Shown one piece after another: positions 1 to 12,403 of a stretch of DNA of 64,000 nucleotides. The position numbers were made by a program, and so were the translations under genes. Position 1 is the first letter of the stretch. Every line of letters starts with the position of its first letter. The notes under the pieces are model-generated. The model was not told where the DNA came from. It ran no database searches and saw nothing but the letters and a program-made list of their open reading frames with translations. This DNA is from Phialocephala subalpina (lineage: Eukaryota; Ascomycota; Leotiomycetes; Helotiales; Mollisiaceae). The stretch is from the NCBI GenBank assembly GCA_900073065.1, contig FJOG01000042.1:1-64000 (forward strand). The letters are read 5' to 3'.

Positions 1-3000
1 GTAAATAATTATTTAAAAAGGATTTTTTCGTATTATTTATTAAAAGAAAAAATATTATAATTAATATTATATTCGATTTTTATTTTTATAAAAATTACAT
101 TAATAAATTTAAAGTTTTATTTAATAATTATAAATAATTAGAAATTTTTAACGTTTATAATAATATAATCGTAATTTCGAATTATAAAAATTAAAGTAAT
201 ATAATATTTCGCTTTTATATTTAAGACTTTAATTTTTATATTATTATCTCGTAATCCGAAAATCACGAAATGCAATTTAAAAATAATAATAATATATTTT
301 TTTTTTAATTAGAGAAATAAAATCCGTATTAATAAAATTAATTTCGATAATAATAAAAATATCGAGAATAAAAATAAATTTATTTATTACGGTATTTAAA
401 TATTATAAATCGTTTTAAATTTAAGAAAATTAAAATATAAATTCAATAATTTTTATTATTTTTTTTATTAATATAATATTCGCACTTATAAAAAACACGT
501 AATAAACGTTATTTTTTTACTATTAATTAAAAAGTATTATAATCGAATTTAGAGTTTTAAAAGCGTTTATAATTATTTTTATTCTTTTTTGAATTTTAAA
601 GAGTAATATTATATTTTTACGCGGAAATTTAATCGGCGAAATTTTATTTTCGTTATTATTTTTAATAATTAATTATTATTTTATAATTTCGTCTTCGGAT
701 AAATCGATATTTATATTTTTTAAATCTTTTTTTAAACTTTTTAAATTAATTAGCGTTAAATTTTAGTTTTTGAAAGTTTCTTTTTTTATTTCGCGTATTA
801 TCGGAAGAATTCTTTTATTATTATATTCATTATTTTATTTTTTATTTTATTACTCGTTTTTATAATATTTATTATTAATATCATAATAATTAAAAGCTTA
901 TAATAATTATTTAATAAACTAATAGTATTATTATTAAAGAGTGAAATATTAATATTATTTCTTTAAATAATATAAAATAATTAATTTTATCGTTATAAGA
1001 TTTCGATAATATCGAGAGTAAAAATATTATTTCTTATTATTAAAATAGTATTAACGTTAATTTGCGAGTTAAATTTAGCTTTTTTTTGTGCCGCTAATTA
1101 AATAGAGTTTTGTGCGCGTTATACGTTTTTAATACGTTTATTAAAATTATAATTTTATAGTCTTTTAATTATTATTCTAATAATTTGATCGTATTAATAT
1201 CGATTAAATTTTAACGCGAAAAGCTTCGAAAATTCGTTCGGCGATTATTTATTTTAATATAATCGGTTTTAATTATTTTAATAATAATAATTTCGATTCT
1301 ATAAATCGTTTATAAAAGGATAATAATCTACGTAAAAATAATCGTAGAATAAATTGATTTCTCCGTTTTTATTACGTTCGTAATATTCGAAATATATAAA
1401 TTCTTTAAATTAAACGTTATATATAATCGCTACTTTAATTTCTATTGTATTCCTTTAAATTATAAATTATACACTTTACGAAAAATTATTAAATCTCGGA
1501 TTATAAAAGTTTTTATAATTATATTATTTGAAATTATTATATTTATTACGTTTATAATCGAAATTTTCTTTTTATTTATAATTATAAGAATAATTTTATT
1601 ATTAAAATCGATTTTAATTTTAATTTTAATTTAAAGTAATTATAAATTTATTTATTTTTTAAATTATTATAATAATATTATTATTTATCGAATTTTTAAT
1701 ACTCGAGAAAATAATAAAAATAAGAGAAAGTTTTTTTATAATTATAATAAAAATTTTTATATTATTATCAAGTTTAAAAAAAAATAATAATCGAGATTTT
1801 TATAATTGTAAAATAGTAAATTAAAGAGTAAATAGCGTTTTTTATATTTTTTTAGAGTAAAATACTAAATATTATCGACGAATAATTTAAGTGGAATAAA
1901 TAAAGAAAAGTAATTATATCGATTAAATATTATTCGTTAAATTATAATATTTAAATATTTTTTTTAAATTTTATATATTTTAAATTAATAATTTCGATAT
2001 AGCGTTTTCTTTTTTTTATACGTATAAATATCGAAAGTCTTTTTTTTATTTTCTTATAATTATAAATAGTAAAGTCTTTTAAATCGTAATTAATTTCTTT
2101 AAGAATTTTATTTTTAATATTAAAAAAAAAATTTTTATAAGTTTATTATTTCGCGATTTCGAGTTTATTACTTTTTTTTTAATTAAATTTTTAAACGCTT
2201 AATTAAATATTTTTACGTAAATTTTAATTAATAAATATTTATTTAAAGTTTATATAACGATTCGACGTAAAGACTTTAAATTAAATTTAAAGTTTTTTTA
2301 ATTTTATTCTTTAAAATCCTTTTTAAAAAATAGCATAGAATTTTTATTTATTATAAGGCTTAATATAATAATTTAATATAAAACGAATTTAATCGCAATA
2401 AAAAAAAGAAATATATTATAATATTTAATTTTTTTCGTAATAATAAAAACTTTAAAGTTTTTATAAATATCGTTTTATTATTTTAAAAAAGTCGTAATAT
2501 TTTTTCTATTAAAATAAAGCGCTTATAAAGTTTTAAAAAAGAGTAATTATATATTAAAAACGAGAATATATTATATTATCGAAATCGTAAAATATTTTTC
2601 TTTATCGTTATACGAGGGAATAATACTTTAAAATAAATTTATTTCGAAAAAGTTTTTTTCGCTATTTAAAAAACCGTTTAAAGGAGTATTAATCGGTATT
2701 ATAATAAAAGAATAATCGCTTAAAAATATTAAATTATATCGAGAGTAACTCGTAAAAACTAATTTATAAATCGATAATTATTTTAGTAATTCGAAAGAAA
2801 TTCGTTTTTTTAAATAAATATTATCGAGTAAAGATTTCTTATAAAAATAGTTTTTATTTATAATATTTATAATTAAAAAGAAATTTCGAGTTTTAAATTT
2901 TACTCGAAATTTAATCTTTTTAATTATTTAAATAAAGCGTATCGTTATCTTTTTTTTTTGCGTAGAAATTTCTATTTAAATTTTTTTTGTATTTTTTCGT

Positions 3001-3480
3001 AAGTATTAATATTCTTTAAATTATTATAAATTTAATATTAAAATTATTCCGAGTATTTTTCGTATCGCGATTTTTAAAAGAATTAAAATTAAAATATAAA
3101 ATAACGCTATAATTTTGCTTTTTAAAATACGAATTTCTTTTTATTTCTACGATAAATTTTTAATATTCGTATTTCGATTCTTAATAAAAATAGTATTAAT
3201 TTAAGAATTAATTTCTATATTTAATTATCGTAAATTAATTTTTTTTTTTTTATTCGTTATCGTATTAATTATATCGAATAATTTAATACGTAAATTTTAA
3301 GAATTAATATTTTTTACTAATCTTATTATTTCGCAATTTAATTTCTTTAATTTTAAATCGATAAATTAATAAATAAAAAAGTTTACTTTTCGTTAATTAA
3401 TTTTTAGCCTTCGAATTCTAATAATTTAAATTCTTTAATAGTAATCGCAATATTTAAAATATAATTTTTATAAGTTGTAA
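1..3480. repeat. AT-saturated, RIP-decayed repeat block
   Basis: About 3.5 kb of almost pure A+T with stops in all frames. The surviving cytosines sit mostly in CpG (tcga, tcgt, acgt), while CpA/TpG is scarce and TpA abundant, the pattern left by RIP acting on CpA. No open frame survives. On the minus strand, from the ATG at about 3490, a short protein-like frame can be followed for roughly 30 codons before stops, so an unidentified transposon gene may lie here. The block fades out over 3480-3760 into normal composition. Confidence 0.85.
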
Positions 3481-3900
3481 TTCGTGACATTTAAATAATA
3501 TTACTTTAAAACTCTTGGCTTTGCTCGCCAATATAAAAAGGTAATAACTCTTTTAAAGGAAAACTACTTTAACTTGTATAATTATAGTAAACTTATAAGC
3601 TTTAGCAAATACTTAACTTTGCTCTTATAATTATTCGTTATACGTAGTAAGGCCAGCAAATTAAAGTAGCAAAAAGTTGTTATTATTTCTCAAAGAGCGG
3701 AAAGCTCCTTATATATTAGAGGGTACGTGGCTAGCACAAACCTCCGAAGTTACTATTACAAATAGGGATTTTTGAAGTAGAACAGATCGCCCCGCCATAA
3801 TACACTTGTACCTAGATAATTCCGAGAATAAAGCTATATACACTTATTGTTCGGCACCTATGTATTACCGGACAAACCCTGGCTTAATGTACACTACTGG

Positions 3901-5817
3901 TCAACACCTCCTTGGCTCCCCCTTGATCTCTCCATTGGCGGTCTCACTGTTGCCTTTGCACTCTTCATCATTCAATCCAATCTCTTTCGCCCACAGAGTG
4001 TCAATTCCCTCCGGGGTCAGGTACCAGGCCAGATCTGCGTTAGCTTTGCGATGCTGGCGCACATAACCGGTGCCTATGAAAGCAAACATATTCTTCTTGT
4101 CTCGGTACTCGATGCCATAATCCTCCCACCGTATTTCTGACAGCATTTCCATATAGTGGAGTCCACTACCAGGTCAGACTTATGAGACCTTGCCGGTGTC
4201 GTTGTTCTTGTACCAGCTCCGATAATTATCCGCGAAAACAGTCTGCTTTATCAGTTCCTGTGTGTGCTCAGCAAACGCATTTGTCGCGCTCTCCTTGGGC
4301 TCCAAAGTTTTACATTCTCAAGCTGCAGCTTCTGGATCATTTGAGTGGCGTAGTTGGACATCGCGTCGAAGACGCCCATTAGTGATCCGTTTTGGACAGG
4401 AGGGCCTGGGCCTCCATACATTACAACATTTGGCATCTCTAAAATAATAAACCCAAAATATACAACAGAATTATTACCCAACTTCTCAGCGAGAGAGAGT
4501 CCACCTCTTCCAATGACGGGGAAACGGGGAGTAAAAGATGCATCAAAGCCTGTCGCGCAGATGACTGTGTCGACTTCTTCATGAGAACCATCTCCTCCCA
4601 TTAGCCCAGTAGGGGTTAACTTGACCACGGGTGCAAAGTGGACGTTAACGTTTGGTTCTTGAATGGCCCGAACATAGGGGTCGCTGGTGTTATCCGACGA
4701 CATCCAACAGAGAACTTGGGAAGAAATCCTACAACGATTTAGACTCTGGTCACGATTTGTCTAGACTGCCTCACCTTCCAAAAGCTTCGGATCTTTGATC
4801 ATTTCCTTCATGCGGTCGGCAAGCATTCTCTTTGCAGCATTTTGGGTCTCGTGGCCCCTGAAGAACAGGGACCAGCCATCATTCATGCCCTGCTCCATCA
4901 ATTTCTGGTGATCTACCAGCCGTTGAGGATCTTTGCGGAAACTTTTGATATCATCAGGTGAGTAGTTATGCTCTTGTGGAAATCCCGGGACAAGCCCTGC
5001 CGAGAACCAAACTGCCTGACAGACGTTAGGATGCATTTGCGCGAAAACATGGTGAACTATACCGTTCTAATATATACATGTAGCTGAGACACATAAGGTT
5101 GTATATTCGGAACCACCTGAATCGACGATGCTCCGGAGCCTGTTATGGCCACCTTGTCGTTCTTCCACTGTTTCTTCTGATAACTGGATGGCCATCGAGC
5201 AGTATGAATAAGCCTGCCTTTGAAGGTATCAATCCCTTCGATTCTTGGCCATTGGGGTTTGTTGAGTAGCCCTGGTGCGTAAATGAAAAAGTCACATGTA
5301 TCCTGGAACTCTTGCTGGGCTCCACCTGGAAGCACCCGTTTTACATCAACAACCCACCGGCTGCTTGTGTCATCCCAACACGCTTGGGTGACTTCGCAGT
5401 CGAACTTCATATATTTTCGGAGCTTAAAAACTTGGCACACCTTGTTAAGATAGGTCCAGATGTCCAGGGCTCCCGACAGAAACTTGGGCCAGAAAGGCTA
5501 ATCTATTAGTAATGCTCGGTAGCTATTTTCAGATAGAGGCTTACATTGGGAGCGAAGTGAAAAGCATAAGTATGACTGGGAACATCACAAGCACAGCCAG
5601 GATATCGGTTGTCAAGCCAAGTTCCTCCAATATCGCTATTCTTCTCGTATACCACAAGGTCGATGTTTTCGCACTGTTTCTGGATCTTATAGGTGTTGTT
5701 GATGCCATTGACGCCAGCGCCAACGCAGAGGACCTTAATGCGACGATTCGATGCGTCGTTTAGAGTGACATCTGGGATGTTTGGATGGATCGAGGTGCGT
5801 ATATCAAAGGCCGACAT
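3901..5817 (-). pseudogene. Baeyer-Villiger monooxygenase (flavoprotein), decayed
   Basis: Remains of an FAD/NADPH-dependent Baeyer-Villiger monooxygenase, which turns ketones into esters or lactones. Visible in order: the N-terminal FAD Rossmann motif GAGVNG, GGTW followed by the NRYPG region, the family fingerprint FKGRLIHTARWP, a second nucleotide motif GSGASS, and the conserved ATGFD near the C-terminus. Two introns are clear (5498-5544, 4729-4774). The frame is broken: TAG at 5057-5059 where Trp is expected, with a frameshift just after it; a one-base loss in a C run near 4676; another in the T run near 4310; and TAA plus TGA near 4165-4180, the latter at an expected Trp. Trp-to-stop G-to-A changes beside the RIP block suggest RIP leakage. 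Ends at 3901. Family call firm; loss of function likely. Confidence 0.85.
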
Positions 5818-5879
5818 GGCTAAGCGATTTTCAACATGGAATGGAAGATTTCGGTTAAGGCAAGATTTAGTTCGAAGTT

Positions 5880-8137
5880 AATGGCGTTCTCTGTCAGTTC
5901 TCGCTATCAGGCGCTGATATATATATATAGACCTCTACACCCAGCTTGAAGCCTGTGGTTCAGTCCAAGTAGTAAATCAATGAGCCGAGGCTTGGAACCG
6001 ATGCTCTTGCCAGATATCGTGTGATGGTTGATTGTGGCCTTTAATCGTATCTGCCGCTGCAAAGTGACAGAAGTCCTGAGCGGGAGTTATAAAGTGCCAT
6101 TGTGCATAATTCTTGAGCAAACTCTGCTTAACACCGCATCCTTCACCCCCCCACCAACATCTGCTCCTCGGAGGACATCTTCTGTGCAATTGCCGGACCC
6201 ACCAACATTCAGAGGTGCACTGCACACGCCCATATCGGCAAGTGAACCCACGCCCCACCTTCTTGTGCTGTGAGAGGATAAATAAGTATCAAGGGGGTAG
6301 CAACAACCATCAGGGATGTGTGCTTACCCACCCAGTCCCACACTGGTAGTTCCTCACAAGACCTCAGGGCAAGCACCGACATGTTCTCGTACTCCGCAAA
6401 TCCATGGGGGCTGAGGCACAAGCCCCACCCTTCTGAAGGGTCTCTTCGAGAGGCCCTACGAGTAGTCTTACATTGAACGTAACAATATTGAAATAGACTT
6501 GCCGAAACGTCCGGGCATATGAAGTTTGTCTGGACCGCCCGGACTTATCACCAGATCTATTTCACCTATCTTATCATCAAGTTGCTCCCCCCTAAATAAA
6601 CTCTATTCTGAACAGATTGTGGGTTGGGATAATGAGGCACGAGTTTTGAGTGGTGAGGTCCCTTAAGAGCACCTAGTCAGCCTTCTTACACAAAGCCCAA
6701 AGTACCCGAAGAAGGTTCACGACAGTATTCACCAGCTCTAGTCCTACTATCCTCTCCCCCAAATAAAATTTATTCTGAACAAATTATGAGTGGAACAATA
6801 AAGCACGATATCTCAGTAGTCAAAATACCTAATCAGCCTTCGTACACTGAGCGAAAAGTAGTCTGTGTATCAAGCCCGGGGTATCCGTAGAAGGTTCAAG
6901 AAAGCGTTTTGCCCTGGCTCTGCTCCCAGATCACACATTCTTACTGGCTTGGCAACCTGTATTACTCCCTGGAAATTTGTTCAGAGTATTCACACAGCTA
7001 CACTAGAAATTCGGAGCGACTTATTCCGACTATAGACCTATTTGGGACTGGGGTGCCGAACCAATAGATGGTTTCCAAAAACGCCTCGGATTGCTTTGGC
7101 TCGTGAGACGACGCTCTTGCCCTTGATGTGGGAAGACTAACAACTGGGTGGTTAAACAAGCCGTGGGGCTTTGTCTAGATGCTACAAAGTAGAAGAATAA
7201 TCTTGAAAGGCAGATGCTTGCTCTGGTGTACTCGAAACGGCCAGGTTCGTGCTGATCATCTTCATAAAAGTGGAGGAGGCAGGGCCTGCTTATTACCGAA
7301 GAGAAGCATGTGAATCACCAGTCCAAAAGGTGGACTAAACTTCGGAAAAGTTCTAGAAATTTACCTAATTTCGCATTCTCACGGTTTGCACTAATTGAAT
7401 AACATATTGTTTGTATGAGTCCGACATAGCATATTGCAAAGAGGTAAAGAATGATGATAATTGATAAGTAGTAATATGAATCGGAAATTGGATGAATAAA
7501 CAAACGACTCTGGCTCAAATAGTACTAGTGCCTCTGGCCCCTTGCCTATTGGCTTGCGAATTGAAGCGGCCGTAGGGCTACGCGTATTCGCGGCGACAAA
7601 TACCACAGTAGCTGCCACGTTATAGCTCAGGCATTACTTCGCGCTAAGATCTAGCATGGAAATTTGAAACCGGCTTTGATTGATTGGTCATAAGGGATTA
7701 GCGCACACCCATTCTGCTGACGTATCTTTGTCAGTCCTATATCTCTTCGAAGCCTCTCCTAGCTGCTATCCGGTCCGAACTCAGCATTCAAAAAGGGCAT
7801 TATATAGTACTTCGAATATCCCGAACCCACTTTTTTTTCGACACGCAGCAAAAAGTATCTTTTTACCCAATTAGAGAACCCTTGATGGTATGGAAGGGAG
7901 GTCTCAACCTACGAAGGCCCACCCCTATATTGCACCTAGCCAATTCAGGAAATCTGTAGAGAATTTGAAGTAGTTGATGCTTTCGTACTTCCGCACGATG
8001 TTAGAGCCTCGCCATCAAGAGTCGAACTCGTTCACTTCGATTCCATCCTTGCTTAGTAAACGGCCCGAGCGATGACCTGCTCAATGGTGTATGTGTCTGT
8101 GGAAGCGCAAGAATAGATTTACTAGGGTTCAGATGCT
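5880..8137. other. Intergenic region without a supported gene
   Basis: 2.2 kb between the broken monooxygenase and the hydrolase. It holds a short TA run (5920-5931) and a diverged 182-bp direct duplication at 6585-6910. Short open frames here are overlapping on both strands, lack introns or domain motifs and are not accepted as genes. Confidence 0.6.
6585..6910. repeat. Diverged tandem direct repeat, period about 182 bp
   Basis: Copy one starts at about 6585 (aataaactctattctgaac) and copy two at about 6767 (aataaaatttattctgaac). Both continue through matching blocks 'aggcacga/aagcacga', 'cctagtcagccttc/cctaatcagccttc' and 'gaagaaggttca/gtagaaggttca'. Many differences are G-to-A or C-to-T changes in copy two, as expected if RIP hit one duplicate harder. 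Origin unknown. Confidence 0.65.
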
Positions 8138-10156
8138 CTACAGCCTGCATATTGGAACCTCCAGGTAGCTTTCGTATATGCCGCCTAAGTGCATGATGTG
8201 ACGGCCCTGATTGGAGTTGCGAAACGCGCCCTGCAAGAACTCAAACTCTGCCAGACACATGTTGTGACCTGACACTTTCAGCACCAACCACTCTCCTGCC
8301 TCAAATACTATGCCAGTGGGCCACACATATACCTCAAGGCGAATGACTTCACCTTTCCGGACGGGTTCACGACCGGAATGAGACAGTGTCTGCCAGGTCT
8401 CGCTCGAAAGCTCGTCGGAGACGTGCCGAGCGGAGGCGCGCAACATGCCCTGGGGACCTAGATATTTCAATACATTGACATTCGAAATCTCGGAAAGGGA
8501 GGACGCATCAAGGTCATTGAGAGGGATATTAGAGTGCTGCAGCAACTTGCCGACTTTGTCCGCTTTACGGAGCTGCACGTAGACGTCGATATCATCATGT
8601 TCAAGGCTAGACATGAAAAGTACGGCTTTGAGAGGACCAGCAATGACGACGTCGTCCGGGACCACATAGATGAATTGTAGTTCCTCCGGATCAGAGTCGG
8701 TTTGCATCGAAGGAGCGTCGGCTTGATAGCTTATTGAGGCCTCTTTGGCTATAGGAACTGGGGACAACTTGTATTCAGGGGTAAGGAATAGACGGAACTG
8801 AGACCTCCCGGGGAGACGCCATGGGAGGTCTGCAAAAGGTTGGTTCGTTACAGCGGGCTTATTGAATCGGATGAATGCTAAGCGCACGCGGGGCGTCTGC
8901 TCCCAGTCGTTTGGGATTTCCTTGGTGTAGCGGTCGAAGAAGGACTGCAGCTCACGTGTGCGCTCTTCAGTGTATAGATCATACCATTCCTGGGTGGCGT
9001 GAGTCACAAACCTAAGCAGCGGTCAGAAGGATGTCCCCATACATGGAGCAGAGTTGAAGGACTTCAGACCATTTTTTATCGTGCGGGATCTCCTGATATC
9101 CCCGGACAGACCCAACCGTGTGTAGACCCGTTGAGTAACTTCCCAAGATGTAGGCAGGAACCTGGATATTCTCTATTTTCGCACGCTTGTCTTCCCAGTA
9201 CTCGTTTGTGAAAGGGTATAGACTCAACATCTTGACGACATCCTCTTGTTCGCCGTGGCCTGCGCCTCGTGAGCATGCGGGAAGAATCACAGCTACTTCA
9301 TGAGGGAGAATACTCACCATACAAGGTCTTCGCGAGTATCGCGGTGAAGTCAGTAGCTGGGATGCCACCACGGCAAAAGGATTCTCTGAGAAAGTCGCTA
9401 GCCGCTTCCAAGGGAGCGATACACGCAAGATGTGGTGGCCGCTCAGCAGCGATGAACCACTGCGCAATTCCCAGCCAGGAGTTGCCGGCCAAGGCGACCT
9501 TTCCAGAGCACCAAGGCAGAGCTGCAATATATTCGACAGCATCGCATCCATCCCTCCCCTCGGCGGAACCCCACCATCGCAAGCTCCCCTCGGAATAGAA
9601 GACGCCCCTGGGGTCTACATTGACGATTGCGTATCCTTTGGGTACCCACTCGGCGGGGTCAAGGCTGGTTATCGAATGAGTTAGCCGAAGAAGAGGAAGC
9701 GGTTGGATGTACAAGTCTCACCCTTCGAAACTCTCGTAGCCAGAGAGCTTACTCTCCGGTATGCCGGCTCGCTTTGGGAAACCTTGCAGGTTAAGGGTTC
9801 CTGCGTGCCATATTAGCTTATGATGAGGAGCTAAGAGGCGCAGGGACGGTACCTGTACCTGACTTGCCATATGGACCCCACATCATGATGGCTGGCACCT
9901 TATTCTCGCCCGTCGGGCGGTATACGTCAGCACCTATGCGCGTTCCATCTCTCAGCAGGACGGGCTGATCGTGATCGAAGATGACTGCAGCTGCTAAGGA
10001 GCGCGCGTTGGGATTCTTCTTGTGGCCGGCGGGTAGCACAGTCGACGACTGATTGAAAGGGCACGAGTTTGGGCAGATGTCTGGCTTGGTAGTCGGGCAT
10101 AGCGCGACCTCGATAGGACCAACTGTGAAGGGGGCCATGGCCGTGGTGGGCAACAT
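8138..10156 (-). CDS. CocE/NonD-type alpha/beta hydrolase (S15 family)
   Basis: Serine hydrolase of the CocE / X-Pro dipeptidyl-peptidase-like family, acting on esters or amides. Five exons join in frame: 10156-9859, 9800-9722, 9664-9318, 9265-9070, 9011-8138, giving 597 aa, a normal length. The fourth junction restores the motif THATQEW holding the catalytic His. The nucleophile is in GNSWLG (G-x-S-x-x-G) and the C-terminal third is the beta-rich PepX_C lectin-like domain. Start: ATG at 10156, or at 10138 six codons in. It is divergent from the reductase at 10566 and lies next to the broken ester-forming monooxygenase, so it may once have cleaved that enzyme's product (inference). No signal peptide seen. 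Confidence 0.87.
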
Positions 10157-10565
10157 GGGGACTCAGCTCCTGCTAATAGCAACATGTATATCATATAGAG
10201 ACATCCGAGTACCCCACATAAAACCCCACACGGAACCGCTCGGATGGGGCCGTAGTTGTACGACGCCACATGCATAACCCTGTTGTACACTTACTCTAAC
10301 TTTAACTTTAAATATCTTGACTAATATAAACTCAAAATTAACGCTAGAAGAACGAAGCACTTTAAAATAAAATACAATTCCCTAAGAAGACGAAAGGCGG
10401 TAAGTTTTAGATTGCAAAGAGTTACGACCTATTATATATACTGAAGTTCCTAAGTGCAAGCTACCCTTACGCTACTACAACACCAGACTCTCGCCGACGT
10501 TACACCGCCATACACTTTATCAGCGCAAGACCGTGGGTGTGATATGATAGTAGCTCGATCACGCT
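10157..10565. promoter_or_regulatory. Shared divergent promoter region
   Basis: A 409-bp space between the start codons of the hydrolase (minus) and the reductase (plus). It contains the tandem actttaactttaaa stretch near 10298-10310 and AT-rich DNA around 10320-10440. No specific operator could be assigned. Confidence 0.5.
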
Positions 10566-11666
10566 ATGTCAGCAGTCTTAAATATCGCTTTGTGGGTCGA
10601 CCAAGACTGCGCTGTTAGTATTGTGCGGAAGGAGAGGCGAGAGCGAGAGCAAGAGCTAGACGCCGGAGAGGTGCTGGTGCAAACGCTTTACTCGGGCATC
10701 AATCCTGCTGACCTCAAACATGCCACCATGCTCGGCATCCGTCCGGCTGTCTTGGGCTACGACTTCTGTGGCCGCGTACTGAAGACCCAACCTGGCTCGC
10801 TCTTCACGGTGGGCGACATCGTGGCTGGCTCTACGCCTAGCGGCCTGGGGCGTCCCCCTAAGTACGGTGCGCACCAGGCGTATCTCGTCTGCCCTGAGGA
10901 CAGGGCCTTCCGCGTGCCGACCCACGTCCCCCACCCCGATGCGGCTTGCATTGTAGCCGTGGCTCGGACCGCAGCCGATGCCATCTTCAATCTCTTCGGC
11001 TATCCATTGCCAACCAACTCAACCGACGCCTCAACCGACGCCCCGACCGCCCCCATCGGCCCGCTCCTCATCTGGGGTGCGTCAACCAGCGTTGGAGTCT
11101 GCGCCCTCCAATACGCCCACGCCATAGGCGCCACCCCGATCTTCGTCACCGCCTCGCCCACCAGGTTTTCTGAGCTACGGGAGCTGGGTGCGACGCATTG
11201 CTTCGACTACCGCTCACCTAACGTCGTTGCCGACATTCGGGTCGCCATAGACGAAGCGTGTCGCGGCCCTGTCGCCCACGCCTTCGACGCTGCTGGGTCC
11301 TTCGAGAAGCCGACGTCCTTCGACCTGCTCCAACAGTGCGTCTCCGCTGACGCCAGGCTTGTCTCCGTCGTTCTGCAACCTAATTCACGATGCAAGTTGC
11401 CCCTAGCTTACACCGATGTGGCCTTCCGTATCCAGCCACCTGGCGAGCCCGTCCTGACCATTTCGCCGCGGATCGATGATTCGCGGCGGAGCGCCCGCGC
11501 GCTCGAGTGGGCGCTCGAGAACTACGGCCGCGAAGGAGGGTTTAAGATCCCCCATGTTAATGTTGTAGGCTATGCAGCAGATAAGGCCCTAGCAGCCGTT
11601 CAGCGTGTGGCGGCCCACGGTGCGGGTTTCGAAAAGCTGGTTATTCAACATCCCCTTGTGGAGTAG
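10566..11666 (+). CDS. MDR-family enoyl reductase / quinone oxidoreductase-like protein
   Basis: 366-aa single-exon medium-chain dehydrogenase/reductase without the structural zinc cysteines, resembling ToxD/LovC-like trans-enoyl reductases. The N-terminal GroES-like half contains SGINPADLKHA and VLGYDFCGRV; the NADPH Rossmann half contains the glycine motif WGASTSVGVCALQ and later CFDYRSP. Reaction inferred: NADPH-dependent reduction of an activated double bond. No polyketide synthase is visible in the window, so a role in secondary metabolism is not shown. The gene is visibly richer in G+C than its surroundings, with C/G-ending codons, and has a small Thr-Asp-Ala repeat (about residues 155-163) built from a short DNA repeat. 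Subfamily uncertain. Confidence 0.8.
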   Translation: MSAVLNIALWVDQDCAVSIVRKERREREQELDAGEVLVQTLYSGINPADLKHATMLGIRPAVLGYDFCGRVLKTQPGSLFTVGDIVAGSTPSGLGRPPKYGAHQAYLVCPEDRAFRVPTHVPHPDAACIVAVARTAADAIFNLFGYPLPTNSTDASTDAPTAPIGPLLIWGASTSVGVCALQYAHAIGATPIFVTASPTRFSELRELGATHCFDYRSPNVVADIRVAIDEACRGPVAHAFDAAGSFEKPTSFDLLQQCVSADARLVSVVLQPNSRCKLPLAYTDVAFRIQPPGEPVLTISPRIDDSRRSARALEWALENYGREGGFKIPHVNVVGYAADKALAAVQRVAAHGAGFEKLVIQHPLVE

Positions 11667-12284
11667 AGCGGTATAGCTGCTGTCGACAGAACGCCTTCTC
11701 GTAACCTTCCCTCAACGTTGAATACCTTGTTGAGCTTTATGGCAGATCGGATCTCGATTTCAACTCACGGAGAGTCAAGTTAGATGTAGTTCTGATGACG
11801 ATCGTGGTATTCTGGCCTTTGTAGCTCGCTACTTCTTTTTCTTCGAAGCACTGGGTAATTTGAAACTGGAGGGGGACGAGGGCGGGGTTTCGTCGTTCGG
11901 CCGAGCTCTCGCTCGTGAGATAGCTTGAGGAGTTCGAGCATTTGGTGGCAGCCATGATGTTGGATTTTGAACTTCGAAAGATCTGCTCAGGGGGATGAGC
12001 CCTTCTGGGGAATGGATGCCCGAATCTGTCACTTCAGGATGCTTGCTGCTGAGATGATACTATATAACCGTTAAAAGCCTTTTAAGAAGGCACGTGTTCA
12101 TCATTAGGCATGGCCTTTCGTTTTATTTTCTACCTAGTCACGAACACTTTCCAATTGACATTTATGAGATGGATTGCTAATTCAGAATTATATTGTGAGT
12201 CCCAGAAGCTACACCGTGAATCAGCCTTTTCACCTGTCTCCAATTTTGATGATTCACGACTTCCTAGACAATCCCTTTGGTGTG

Positions 12285-12292
12285 TATATAAG
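12285..12292 (+). promoter_or_regulatory. TATA box of the BTB-like gene
   Basis: TATATAAG, 112 bp upstream of the preferred ATG at 12404. Its position argues against the in-frame ATG at 12110, which would put this element inside the coding region. Confidence 0.5.
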
Positions 12293-12403
12293 ACGGGATT
12301 ATCTTCATGTTCACACTTAGATATTTTCAGGTCACTTACCTTCCCTAAGAGCACAGAAGCCAACAAATCCGACAATATCTTTCCTTTAAGCCATTGGCAT
12401 GGC

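Noticed and set aside
5977..6421. Overlapping open frames on both strands (up to 93 codons)
   Set aside because: No domain, no splice support and no codon pattern distinguishing one strand.
12110..12403. In-frame N-terminal extension of BTB copy 1
   Set aside because: A TATA box lies within it and none of the paralogues has a comparable extension.
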